64,000 nucleotides of DNA, taken from the NCBI RefSeq assembly GCF_030518215.1, contig NZ_JAULRT010000031.1, positions 62,001 to 126,000 of the forward strand. The letters are read 5' to 3'. Positions 50,780 through 58,768 of the stretch are shown here, one piece after another; position 1 is the stretch's first letter; every line of letters starts with the position of its first letter. The notes below the pieces were generated by a model. The model had not been told where the DNA came from, ran no database searches, and saw only the letters and a program-made list of their open reading frames with translations. The translations under genes were made by a program, and so were the position numbers. Origin of the DNA: Gilvimarinus algae. GTDB lineage: Bacteria; Pseudomonadota; Gammaproteobacteria; Pseudomonadales; Cellvibrionaceae.

Positions 50780-51760
50780 TCAGAGTGTTTTCCAGCACTG
50801 CTCTTTGGCGCTGGCGACAATGGCGTCGAGTACGCGCATGTTGGCCAGTGCGTCTTCCAGGGTTGTGGGTACGGGTTTGTTGTGCAGTATGGCATCGCAG
50901 AAGTGGTCCGCCATGGCGCGATAGTGATTGGCCGGGCCAATGGTGATGGCCTGGGTTGCGCCGTTTTGTTTGAGCGTAAGCCGCGTTTCAGTGTCGCCAA
51001 TAGGGTTAAAGGGCACATGGATTCGCAGGCTGCCATTTTCGCCGACCGCCTCGACCCACTGGCCGCCCTCGGTTTTGGTGGAGCAGTTAAAGCTGGCACT
51101 GCCTTGCTCAAACACCATTAGAGCCTGGCTGATAGCGTCTACCTCGTAGCCGAGGAGGTTCATATGGCTGACGACCCGCAGCGGTTCGGCATCCAATAAA
51201 AAGCGTGCGAGAGAAATACCGTAGCAGCCAATATCCATCAGCGCGCCGCCGCCCATGGCGGCGCTGTTGCGGATGTTGTCGGCCTCGCGGTTGTTGTAGG
51301 CAAACTCGCACTGGATCGTTCGAATCGGGCCAATATCGGCGCACAGTTCGCGGGCCTTTTGCCACTGGGGGTGAAAGCGGTACATAAACGCTTCCATCAC
51401 TTTCAGGTGAGCGTGCTCGCGTGCGGCCTGCAGCAGCTTTTCGGCATCGGCGCTGTCGAGCCCTACCGGCTTTTCCACCAATACATGTTTTCCAGCCTCC
51501 ATTGCCTTGATAGACCAGGGCACATGCAGGTGGTTGGGCAGCGGGTTGTATATGGCGTCGATGTCCGGATCGGCCAGCAGCTGTTCATAGCTGCCGTAAG
51601 CTTTGGCAATGCCGAGCTTGGCAGCCTCGGCGTGCGCCTGCTCTTCGCGGCGCGAGGCGATGGCTACGACCTCACCCAGGGAGGAGGACTGTATGGCGGG
51701 AATCACATGGTTGCGGGCGATTTTGGCTGTGCTGAGCACCCCCCAGCGTATCTTTGACAT
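50780..51760 (-). CDS. Gfo/Idh/MocA-family oxidoreductase
   Basis: 326 residues from ATG 51760 (GAGAGGAG just upstream). An N-terminal NAD(P)-binding Rossmann fold has a modified glycine motif (GVLSTAKIARN) and EKP at 96-98 (HVLVEKPVGL), which contacts the nicotinamide. The C-terminal domain has GGGALMDIGCY. It is probably a dehydrogenase of sugars or polyols, but the substrate is unknown. It precedes the AraC gene, with no shared operon proved. Confidence 0.85.
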   Translation of the reverse strand: MSKIRWGVLSTAKIARNHVIPAIQSSSLGEVVAIASRREEQAHAEAAKLGIAKAYGSYEQLLADPDIDAIYNPLPNHLHVPWSIKAMEAGKHVLVEKPVGLDSADAEKLLQAAREHAHLKVMEAFMYRFHPQWQKARELCADIGPIRTIQCEFAYNNREADNIRNSAAMGGGALMDIGCYGISLARFLLDAEPLRVVSHMNLLGYEVDAISQALMVFEQGSASFNCSTKTEGGQWVEAVGENGSLRIHVPFNPIGDTETRLTLKQNGATQAITIGPANHYRAMADHFCDAILHNKPVPTTLEDALANMRVLDAIVASAKEQCWKTL

Positions 51761-51820
51761 AGACTCCTCTCGCGAACACGAATTGTCGCGCGCCATTATA
51801 CGCTTTATTGACCGCTTTGT

Positions 51821-52822
51821 TCACAGTGCGCTGGGCAGCACCCCAGTCCAGCGCTTGAAGGCGCGGCGCAGGTTGCGACTGTCGTGGAAGTGAAGCCGCA
51901 GTGCGATTTCTTCCACATCCAGTTGCTTGCGCGTCAGCCACTCAATGGCCAGCTCTTTGCGCACGGTGTCGTAGCGCTGCTGGAAGTGGCTGCCGTGCTT
52001 TTTCAGCTTGCGCTTTAAGGTCGCCGGGCTCATTTGCAGTTCGTCAGCCACCAACTCCAGCGAGACGTGACCGGGCAGGCGCTTTCGAATGCACTGGTCG
52101 ATAAAGGCAATAAATCCGAGCGCGGGCCGGCTGCCAAGAGTGCGCTCGCACTGTGCTCTGGCGATCATCGCCATGCTGGCACTGCCGCTGGGGCAGTTTG
52201 TACTGAGCAGCGCCCTGGGCAGACGCATGGCGGTGTAATGGCGGCCGGCTCTGACTCGGTTGCCCCAGTTGACCGCGTATTGTTCCGGGTGCTGGGCCTC
52301 ATCCGGCAAAAAATACTCCCAGGGCAGGGATAATCCGCACAGCCTTCGGCACAGGGAGGTGACAGCGGTCATCATCATATGGCGCAGAAACGCGCTGTGG
52401 GCGCTCTCGGCGCAGCTCTCGTGCCAGTAAAGGTAGGCGAACTCACTGTCCAGTGAGAGGCGCGGTGTGAGCAGCGGTGTGAGAATAAAGCCATAAGCCT
52501 GCAGCGCTTGCAGTGCCTCCATCAGGTTGGGCGCCTGAGTGAGCGCCGTACCGGCCGGGCCAAAATTGCCGGGGTAGAGTCTGTGGCCGGCGAGAAAGGC
52601 GGTGTCGGCCGCAGGCAGCCACTTTTGGGTATTGCCGATCAGGGCCAGGCACTGCTGAGGCTTAATGGTGAGCTGGCCGCTGAGAAAGTCGTCCATAAAA
52701 ATACCGGTGCCGCGCAGCAGCTTGTCCGGCTCAATATCGCGGCTACAGGCGAGGTCGATCAGCACTGCCGGAAATTCATGGGCGGCGATCACCGGCGAGT
52801 CGATGTCGTACCACAGGTTCAT
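51821..52822 (-). CDS. AraC-family transcriptional regulator
   Basis: 333 residues. The C-terminal AraC-type DNA-binding domain (~235-333) has two helix-turn-helix units (SLELVADELQMSPATLKRKL, IALRLHFHDSRNLRRAF). The N-terminal ~200 residues resemble the arabinose-binding-like domain of the OruR/ArgR-like subgroup (PDKLLRGTGIFMDDF, GHRLYPGNFGPAGTAL). It starts 11 bases after the GGDEF gene stop, so the two genes are cotranscribed. Ligand not known. Confidence 0.88.
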   Translation of the reverse strand: MNLWYDIDSPVIAAHEFPAVLIDLACSRDIEPDKLLRGTGIFMDDFLSGQLTIKPQQCLALIGNTQKWLPAADTAFLAGHRLYPGNFGPAGTALTQAPNLMEALQALQAYGFILTPLLTPRLSLDSEFAYLYWHESCAESAHSAFLRHMMMTAVTSLCRRLCGLSLPWEYFLPDEAQHPEQYAVNWGNRVRAGRHYTAMRLPRALLSTNCPSGSASMAMIARAQCERTLGSRPALGFIAFIDQCIRKRLPGHVSLELVADELQMSPATLKRKLKKHGSHFQQRYDTVRKELAIEWLTRKQLDVEEIALRLHFHDSRNLRRAFKRWTGVLPSAL

Positions 52823-52833
52823 GGCAATCGGCC

Positions 52834-53748
52834 TCAGGCGGCTCGGGGCGCTTTGAGGTCTTTCGCCGCCAGCAGTCGCAAGGTGGCGCGCTCGATCAGG
52901 GCTTGAGCGCTGTCCTCGCTTTTGTCGGCCCCCGTGGCCATGCCGGTGCTGACGCTGTGGTAGACGGTTTCACCCTGGTTGGTCTTGTAGGCAAAGTGCT
53001 CGACCGCCCGTGTTAATTGTTCGGCAAGTTGACCGGCCAGCAACTCACCGGTGTTGGGCAAGACCACGGCAAAGCGGTCGCCGGCGTAGCGGCATAACAG
53101 GTCGCAGCGGCGCAGGTTCAGCAGAATCAGCTCACCCAGTTCACGAAGAAGGCGGTCGCCTTCGCGGTGGCCAAAGCGGCGGTTGGTCTGGTCGAAGTGA
53201 TCGAGATCCAGCAGCAGCAGCGTCAGCGGCTGATGGTTGAGCTGGCACTGAGTCTGAAGCGCTTCCAGCTGCTGCTTGAGAAAGCGGGCATCCCCGAGGC
53301 CGGTAAGCGTGTCTTGCATGCGGTATTCGCGAAAGTCCTGCTCGCGTTTGCGTCGCTGCTCAGTAAACAGCAGCTGCTCTTTGTGCCAGTGGTAGAGGCC
53401 GACGGTGAGAACCACCAGCCCGAGGGGCATGAGCGTTGATTCAATACCGCCGCGCAAAAACAGGCCATCTTCAATGGCAATGACCTCATCCATTAAATCC
53501 TGAAAGGTGCCGACAAAGATCAGTGCCAGCCCGAGCGACAGCAGGTTAGTGACGCTTCCTGTTGGGCGGCTATTGAGTGTGAAAACCAGCCACAGCGCCG
53601 CCAACAGGCTCACCCCGCCCTCGCCGATGATGTCCAACCAATCGATACTGGCCCAGGGCTTGATGTCGCCTACCGCCAGGCTGAGGAGGATGGTGAGGTT
53701 CGTGGCCAGGGCGATGGCCAGTAATTTCCACTTATGCAGGCGAATCAT
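52834..53748 (-). CDS. Membrane protein with degenerate GGDEF domain, I-site kept
   Basis: 304 residues from ATG 53748 (GGGAAAG upstream). Four or so hydrophobic segments cover residues ~8-125, followed by a GGDEF domain (~145-300). The active-site motif reads AGDRF, with Ala for Gly and Arg for the catalytic Glu, so cyclase activity is unlikely. An RxxD (RRCD) lies five residues upstream, the normal distance of the inhibitory c-di-GMP site. It is therefore probably a c-di-GMP sensor. It is divergent from the phosphate operon and is followed by the AraC gene. Confidence 0.85.
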   Translation of the reverse strand: MIRLHKWKLLAIALATNLTILLSLAVGDIKPWASIDWLDIIGEGGVSLLAALWLVFTLNSRPTGSVTNLLSLGLALIFVGTFQDLMDEVIAIEDGLFLRGGIESTLMPLGLVVLTVGLYHWHKEQLLFTEQRRKREQDFREYRMQDTLTGLGDARFLKQQLEALQTQCQLNHQPLTLLLLDLDHFDQTNRRFGHREGDRLLRELGELILLNLRRCDLLCRYAGDRFAVVLPNTGELLAGQLAEQLTRAVEHFAYKTNQGETVYHSVSTGMATGADKSEDSAQALIERATLRLLAAKDLKAPRAA

Positions 53749-53805
53749 GGGGCTTTCCCGCTCTTTAGCGTGTCTTGTCGATAGCGGGGTAGATAGCAGG
53801 CTTGT

Positions 53806-53823
53806 GTAACAGTTCTGTGACAC
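53806..53823 (-). promoter_or_regulatory. Weak Pho-like box facing the GGDEF/AraC operon
   Basis: On the - strand GTGTCAC-AGAA-CTGTTAC has the 7-4-7 layout of a PhoB half-site pair with mismatches. TATCTA, a possible -10, lies 8 bases on. About 60 bases separate it from the GGDEF gene start. Tentative. Confidence 0.35.
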
Positions 53824-53957
53824 AGCCGGGGGCAAATCAGCTCAGGCTATTTTTTTCTGCCAGCGCTCGTGAACGATCGGTGCCAGCGACAGGCCTGTTT
53901 TATCTGGCAATGAAGGGGGCCAATCGGCTCATTGGCGCCGTTAAACGGCGGTCTTGT

Positions 53958-53974
53958 TGGGCTCTAAGAGCCCA
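53958..53974. promoter_or_regulatory. Hairpin upstream of the Pho box
   Basis: TGGGCTC-TAA-GAGCCCA, a perfect 7-bp stem without a T-tract. It touches the Pho box and may insulate the divergent promoters. The rest of 53749-54066 holds the two Pho-type boxes and no supported gene. Confidence 0.4.
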
Positions 53975-53992
53975 GTGTCACGGATCTGTCAT
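53975..53992 (+). promoter_or_regulatory. Pho box upstream of the TonB receptor-phytase-PhoX operon
   Basis: GTGTCAC-GGAT-CTGTCAT is two near-consensus PhoB half-sites with the correct 4-base gap (11-base period). A TACTGT -10-like hexamer follows 10 bases later (54003-54008), consistent with a PhoB-activated promoter that replaces the -35. Confidence 0.65.
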
Positions 53993-54066
53993 TTTCACTT
54001 TTTACTGTCTGCCCCACTTGCCGTGCACGACACGGAACGCACTATGACTTTTTGGGGGATACCAAC

Positions 54067-56838
54067 GTGAAGCCGACTCAACACCGTGCGCCTGCGTTTA
54101 AGCGCAATCTTTTACTCAGCGTCATCGCCGCTCTTACGGCGGGTCAGGCATGGGCTGATGGACAAATCAGTGGTCAGCTGACCGCGCAAGTGAGCGGTCT
54201 GCCTTTGCAGGGCAGCCGGGTACGAATTGAGGAGCTGAATGTCAGCACCGTCACCGCGCGCGATGGTCGCTACACCTTGCGCGGCATTGAACCCGGCCGC
54301 TACACCCTGAGTGTGAGCTATCTGGGCGTGCAGACACTGACCCGCCAGGTGGAGGTCAGTGACAACGAAACCCTGATCAGCAACTTTCAGATCAAGCCGG
54401 CAACCCCCGAGGCTGAATACGTTATCGTCATGGGCCAGGCCGGTAGCCTTAACAAGGCGCTGAATGTGCAGCGCTCTGCCGATAACGTGGTCAGCGCCGT
54501 ATCGGCCGATGCGATCGGCCAATTGCCTGACACCAATGTATCCGAAGCGCTGCAGCGCCTGCCCGGTTTGTCCATTGAGCGCGACCAGGGTGAGGGCCGC
54601 TATGTGCGCGTTCGCGGCTTGGGGCCGGACTACAATGCCGTCACCGTTAACGGCGTGAACTTGCCCTCTCCGGACTCCGGGCGCCGCGCGGTAGCCCTGG
54701 ATGTCATTCCCTCTGATTTGCTGGAGAGCCTGGTGGTCAGTAAAACCCTGACGGCCGACATGGATGCCAACTCACTGGGCGGGAGCATTGATATCCAGAG
54801 TCTGTCGGCGTTTGACCGAGACGGTATGTTCTACTCCTTTATCGCCGAGGGCAGCTACAACGAGCTCAGCGACAGCACTAGCCCCAAGCTGGCCCTGACG
54901 GCTTCCGACCAGTTCAGTATCGGTAGCGGGACCAACAATCTCGGTATTGCCGGCGGCATCAGTTGGTACGACCGTGAGTTTGGCTCCGACAACGTCGAGA
55001 CCGGCGGCGGCTGGGATTTTGATGACGAGGGCACTTTGCTCGAAGAGTTAGAGCAGCGTGACTATCTCATTACCCGGGAGCGCTCTGGTGCGACCTTGAA
55101 CTTTGACTACAAGCTGAGCGATAACACGCAATTGTACTGGCGCAACCTTTACAGTCGCTATACCGACTCTGAAGTACGCCTTGCCAATATCTTTGAGTTT
55201 GAAGAGGGTGTAGCGCCCGGTGAGGCCGGTGTGGCCGAAGTCGCCCGGGAGTTGAAAGACCGCGAGGAAACTCAGGAGATCTTCTCCACCGCGTTCGGCG
55301 GCAGCAGCCGTCTCAATAACTGGACCATTGACTACCGTGCTGCGTTGTCCGAATCGAGCGAGGATGAACCTCGCCATGTTAGCGGTGCTGTGTTTGAGGC
55401 CAGCGATGCGTTTGAAAGTGTCTCATTTACCGATACTCGTCAGCCCCATCTGAGCACCCCGGCGGCGTTTTTGTCGGTCGACAGCTACGAGATGGCCGAG
55501 GTGGAAAAAGCCGGATCAGGTACCAATGATGAAGAGCGGTCTTTCCAGCTGGATTTTACTCGCGACTTCTTTATCGCCCAGCACTCAGCGCAGCTGAAGT
55601 TTGGTGGTAAATACCGCAACCGCGAAAAAGACAATGATGTAGAAATTTGGGTCTACGAAGATTTTGATGAAAATGGCTTCAGCGACGATCAACTACTGAT
55701 GAGCCACTATGCAGCGGACGCTCCGGATTACACCCTTGGCCAGTTCGGCCCGGGTATTGATACGGCGGCAGTGGCGAGCGCCCTGGCTGGCTTGAATGAG
55801 GAAGACTTCTACTCCGATGAAGACTCCACCATTGAAGACTTTGATGTGGAAGAGACTGTCTCCGCCGCTTATGTCATGGGGCGGGTGGATCTCAACAGTC
55901 TGCGCTTGATTGCCGGTGTGCGCTACGAAGACACGGAGTTTTCCTCCATGGGCACGCGTTTTGACGGTGATGAGTTCTCGCCTCTGGCCGTGGATAACCA
56001 GTACGACAATTGGTTCCCGTCAGTGCATGCGCGCTACACCCTTGGCGAAAACACTCAGCTGCGTGGTTCCTGGACCAACTCGCTGGTGCGACCCAACTTT
56101 GAGCAGTTGGCCCCCAATTTCGTGATTGACGATGAAGAGGCCGAGTTCGGCAACCCCTTGCTCGATCCGATGGAGTCGGAAAATTTTGATGTGGGCTTTG
56201 AACACTATATGGGTGTGGCAGGAGTCGTTTCGGTGTATGCCTTCTACAAGGACATCGACAACTTTATCTACCAAACGGACTTGGCTGGCACCGATCAGTA
56301 CGGCGACTACGATGAAGCCATCACCTTTGCCAATGGCGATGCCGCCGAGGTCTCGGGCGTAGAGCTGGCGTTCTCCAAGCAGTTGGACTTTTTGCCGGCG
56401 CCGTTCAGTGGCTTTCTTGTCTCCGCCAATGCCACTTTTTCTGACTCTGAAGCAAACCTTAGTTACTACGACGCCGATGAGAGTAACTGGCTGAGCCGCG
56501 ACAGCAAGCTGCCGAGCCAGTCGGACACCACTGGCAACCTGAGCCTTGGTTATGAATCTTCCAGTTTCAGTGTTCGCCTGGCGGCTAACTACAAATCGGA
56601 GTATCTGCTGGAAGTGCAGGATGTGACCGATGCCGACGCGGATGTGTATGTGGATGAGCAAACACAGCTGGATCTCTCGGCGCGTTACTATCTGACCGAC
56701 GGCGTACAAGTGTATCTGGAAGCCCTCAACCTTACAGACGAGCCCTATTACGCTTACGTCAACGGCCGTGCCTACAATGCACAGTATGAAACCTACGGCT
56801 TGACGTTCAAACTGGGCCTGACGGTAACCAACTTCTAA
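54067..56838 (+). CDS. TonB-dependent receptor with carboxypeptidase-like N-terminal domain
   Basis: 923 residues from GTG 54067, chosen because GGGGGA lies 8 bases upstream (a TTG at 54052 overlaps that site). Signal peptide ~1-31 (ending GQAWA), then a CarboxypepD_reg-like domain (~35-110), plug (~130-235) and 22-strand barrel ending in Phe (TVTNF). The plug has the usual NVSEALQRLPGLSIERDQGE and GRYVRVRGLGPDYN. It is the first gene of an operon with phytase and PhoX behind a Pho box. Inferred substrate: phytate or another phosphorylated compound. Confidence 0.93.
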   Translation: MKPTQHRAPAFKRNLLLSVIAALTAGQAWADGQISGQLTAQVSGLPLQGSRVRIEELNVSTVTARDGRYTLRGIEPGRYTLSVSYLGVQTLTRQVEVSDNETLISNFQIKPATPEAEYVIVMGQAGSLNKALNVQRSADNVVSAVSADAIGQLPDTNVSEALQRLPGLSIERDQGEGRYVRVRGLGPDYNAVTVNGVNLPSPDSGRRAVALDVIPSDLLESLVVSKTLTADMDANSLGGSIDIQSLSAFDRDGMFYSFIAEGSYNELSDSTSPKLALTASDQFSIGSGTNNLGIAGGISWYDREFGSDNVETGGGWDFDDEGTLLEELEQRDYLITRERSGATLNFDYKLSDNTQLYWRNLYSRYTDSEVRLANIFEFEEGVAPGEAGVAEVARELKDREETQEIFSTAFGGSSRLNNWTIDYRAALSESSEDEPRHVSGAVFEASDAFESVSFTDTRQPHLSTPAAFLSVDSYEMAEVEKAGSGTNDEERSFQLDFTRDFFIAQHSAQLKFGGKYRNREKDNDVEIWVYEDFDENGFSDDQLLMSHYAADAPDYTLGQFGPGIDTAAVASALAGLNEEDFYSDEDSTIEDFDVEETVSAAYVMGRVDLNSLRLIAGVRYEDTEFSSMGTRFDGDEFSPLAVDNQYDNWFPSVHARYTLGENTQLRGSWTNSLVRPNFEQLAPNFVIDDEEAEFGNPLLDPMESENFDVGFEHYMGVAGVVSVYAFYKDIDNFIYQTDLAGTDQYGDYDEAITFANGDAAEVSGVELAFSKQLDFLPAPFSGFLVSANATFSDSEANLSYYDADESNWLSRDSKLPSQSDTTGNLSLGYESSSFSVRLAANYKSEYLLEVQDVTDADADVYVDEQTQLDLSARYYLTDGVQVYLEALNLTDEPYYAYVNGRAYNAQYETYGLTFKLGLTVTNF

Positions 56839-56890
56839 TAATACGCCAGAGGCGGTGCCAAGCACCGCAGTGCACTGAATGGAAACGATT

Positions 56891-58768
56891 ATGTCGGTTA
56901 GAACAATAGCAGCGATTGTTGCCCTGGGGCTGGGTCAGAGCGCCTGCGCGGCCAATACAGTGGATTTTTCTGAGGCGCAAGCAGGGGCTGTGGCACTCGA
57001 TGCGAATCATGCGCCCGGTCTTTGGGTGAGCGTTAACGCCTCGGGCGAGTTGCGCCTTGCCGGTGGTGAAGTCCTGGCGCAGCAGGTTGAGCTGGTGGAT
57101 GCCCTGGCGCTGGAGCAAGGTTATCTGGTTGCCGCGACCGTGGGTCTTGAGGCCACCCCTAGCTTTTATCTTGTCAATCAAAAAGGCGCCAGTGGCCGGC
57201 AGGTTGCACGCTTACCGGTGCCCGGCTTTTTGCCCGAAGCGCTCTGTCTGGACCGCGATGCCAATGGCGATGTCTCGGCGTTTATTGTCGATGAGCGCGG
57301 CCGTGCCGAACACTGGCTGGTGTACAGCGAATCCCACACGGTGCAGCCTGCCCTGCTGCGCAGCTTGCCTATAGCGCCCAATACCTTGGCCTGCGCCAGT
57401 GACCACAACGGCCATTTGTATATGGCTGAAGAAGGTGTGGGTATCTGGCAGTACGAGGCCAGTGCGGAGCGTCCGCCGGGTCGCTCGGCCGTGGACATGG
57501 CCTCCCCCTTTGGTGCCTTGGATGGTGGCGCCGAAGCCATAGACACTCTGGGTGGCCATGTGGTCGCCGTCTCTGCAGACAAACAGGTTCGTCTCTATTC
57601 ACCGGGCGCCGAGGGCTCATGGACCGCCAGGGTGCTGGGCCAGTGGCCGGAGCTCGGCGAGGCCGAGTCTTTGCAAGTGTGGTATGAACCCGACGGTCAC
57701 CGCCTGCAGGCGATGGTGCGCGACGATGACAGTGGCCACATAATGCAGGGTGACTGGCCCCTGCCCGAGGCGGTGTCTTTTTCGTCGGCTGCAAACCACT
57801 CTGTTGCTCAGGTAAAGCCGAGCTTGCAGACCGAGCCTGTAGCGCGCTTTGGCGATGCGGCTGATGATCCTGCCATTTGGGTTCACCCCACAGTGCCAGA
57901 GCAGAGCCGCCTGCTGGGCACCGATAAAAAACATGGCTTGATGGTGTACGACCTTCAGGGTAAGCAGTTGCAGTTGTTGGCCAAAGGTCGCCTCAACAAC
58001 GTGGATGTGCGCTATGGTTTTGATTTTGGCGATGGGCGCGATGACATCGCCGTAGCCAGCCAGCGCGATGACAATACCTTGTCGGTCTACCGGATTGATG
58101 CGGGCAGTGGGCAGGTGAGCCATTTGGTTGAACTACCCACCCAGCTCAGTGAAATTTACGGCTTGTGCCTGTATCAGGATCGAGCCGGCACCTACGCGAT
58201 TGCCAACGGCAAGAGCGGGCGCTTTGAGCAGTACCTGCTGCAAGGCACCAAGGGGCAGGTAAGCGCTACTTTGTCCCGCACCTTTGCCGTTGGCTCGCAA
58301 CCGGAGGGCTGTGTTGCCGACGATGCGCGCGGAACACTCTTTGTAGGTGAGGAGGATACGGGAGTCTGGACACTTTCCGCCCGGGCAGCCGATGCGCCCG
58401 AGATTACGCTGGTGAAAGCTGTGGACGCCGAGCTGGTGGCAGACGTTGAGGGATTGGCGCTCTACCCGGCCAGTGACAGCCGGTACCTGATTGTCTCCAG
58501 TCAGGGTGATGATACTTATCTGGTCTTGCAGTCGCAGGCACCTTACAAAGTGCTCGGTAAATTTGCCGTACGCAATAACCTGGCACTGGGCATAGACGCC
58601 ATATCGGAAACCGACGGGCTTGAAGTCACCCATCGCTCTTTGGGCAAAGGCTTCGAGAGCGGGGCTTTCGTTGCCCAGGACGGTCACAATGTCATGCCCG
58701 AGCAACCCCAGAATTTTAAAATGGTGTCCTGGAAGGATATCGCCCGGGAGCTTGGCCTTGATGAGTAG
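56891..58768 (+). CDS. Beta-propeller phytase, two-domain form
   Basis: 625 residues from ATG 56891 (GGAAA at 56881-56885). Signal peptide ~1-20. The C-terminal half (from ~315, ARFGDAADDPAIWVHP) matches beta-propeller phytases, with DDPAIW and NVDVRYGFDFGDG for calcium and phosphate binding. The N-terminal ~290 residues are a second, incomplete propeller-like region. That layout is known in dual-domain phytases, where the first domain raises activity. It releases phosphate from inositol hexakisphosphate outside the cell. It lies 52 bases after the receptor gene and overlaps phoX by 8 bases. Confidence 0.87.
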   Translation: MSVRTIAAIVALGLGQSACAANTVDFSEAQAGAVALDANHAPGLWVSVNASGELRLAGGEVLAQQVELVDALALEQGYLVAATVGLEATPSFYLVNQKGASGRQVARLPVPGFLPEALCLDRDANGDVSAFIVDERGRAEHWLVYSESHTVQPALLRSLPIAPNTLACASDHNGHLYMAEEGVGIWQYEASAERPPGRSAVDMASPFGALDGGAEAIDTLGGHVVAVSADKQVRLYSPGAEGSWTARVLGQWPELGEAESLQVWYEPDGHRLQAMVRDDDSGHIMQGDWPLPEAVSFSSAANHSVAQVKPSLQTEPVARFGDAADDPAIWVHPTVPEQSRLLGTDKKHGLMVYDLQGKQLQLLAKGRLNNVDVRYGFDFGDGRDDIAVASQRDDNTLSVYRIDAGSGQVSHLVELPTQLSEIYGLCLYQDRAGTYAIANGKSGRFEQYLLQGTKGQVSATLSRTFAVGSQPEGCVADDARGTLFVGEEDTGVWTLSARAADAPEITLVKAVDAELVADVEGLALYPASDSRYLIVSSQGDDTYLVLQSQAPYKVLGKFAVRNNLALGIDAISETDGLEVTHRSLGKGFESGAFVAQDGHNVMPEQPQNFKMVSWKDIARELGLDE

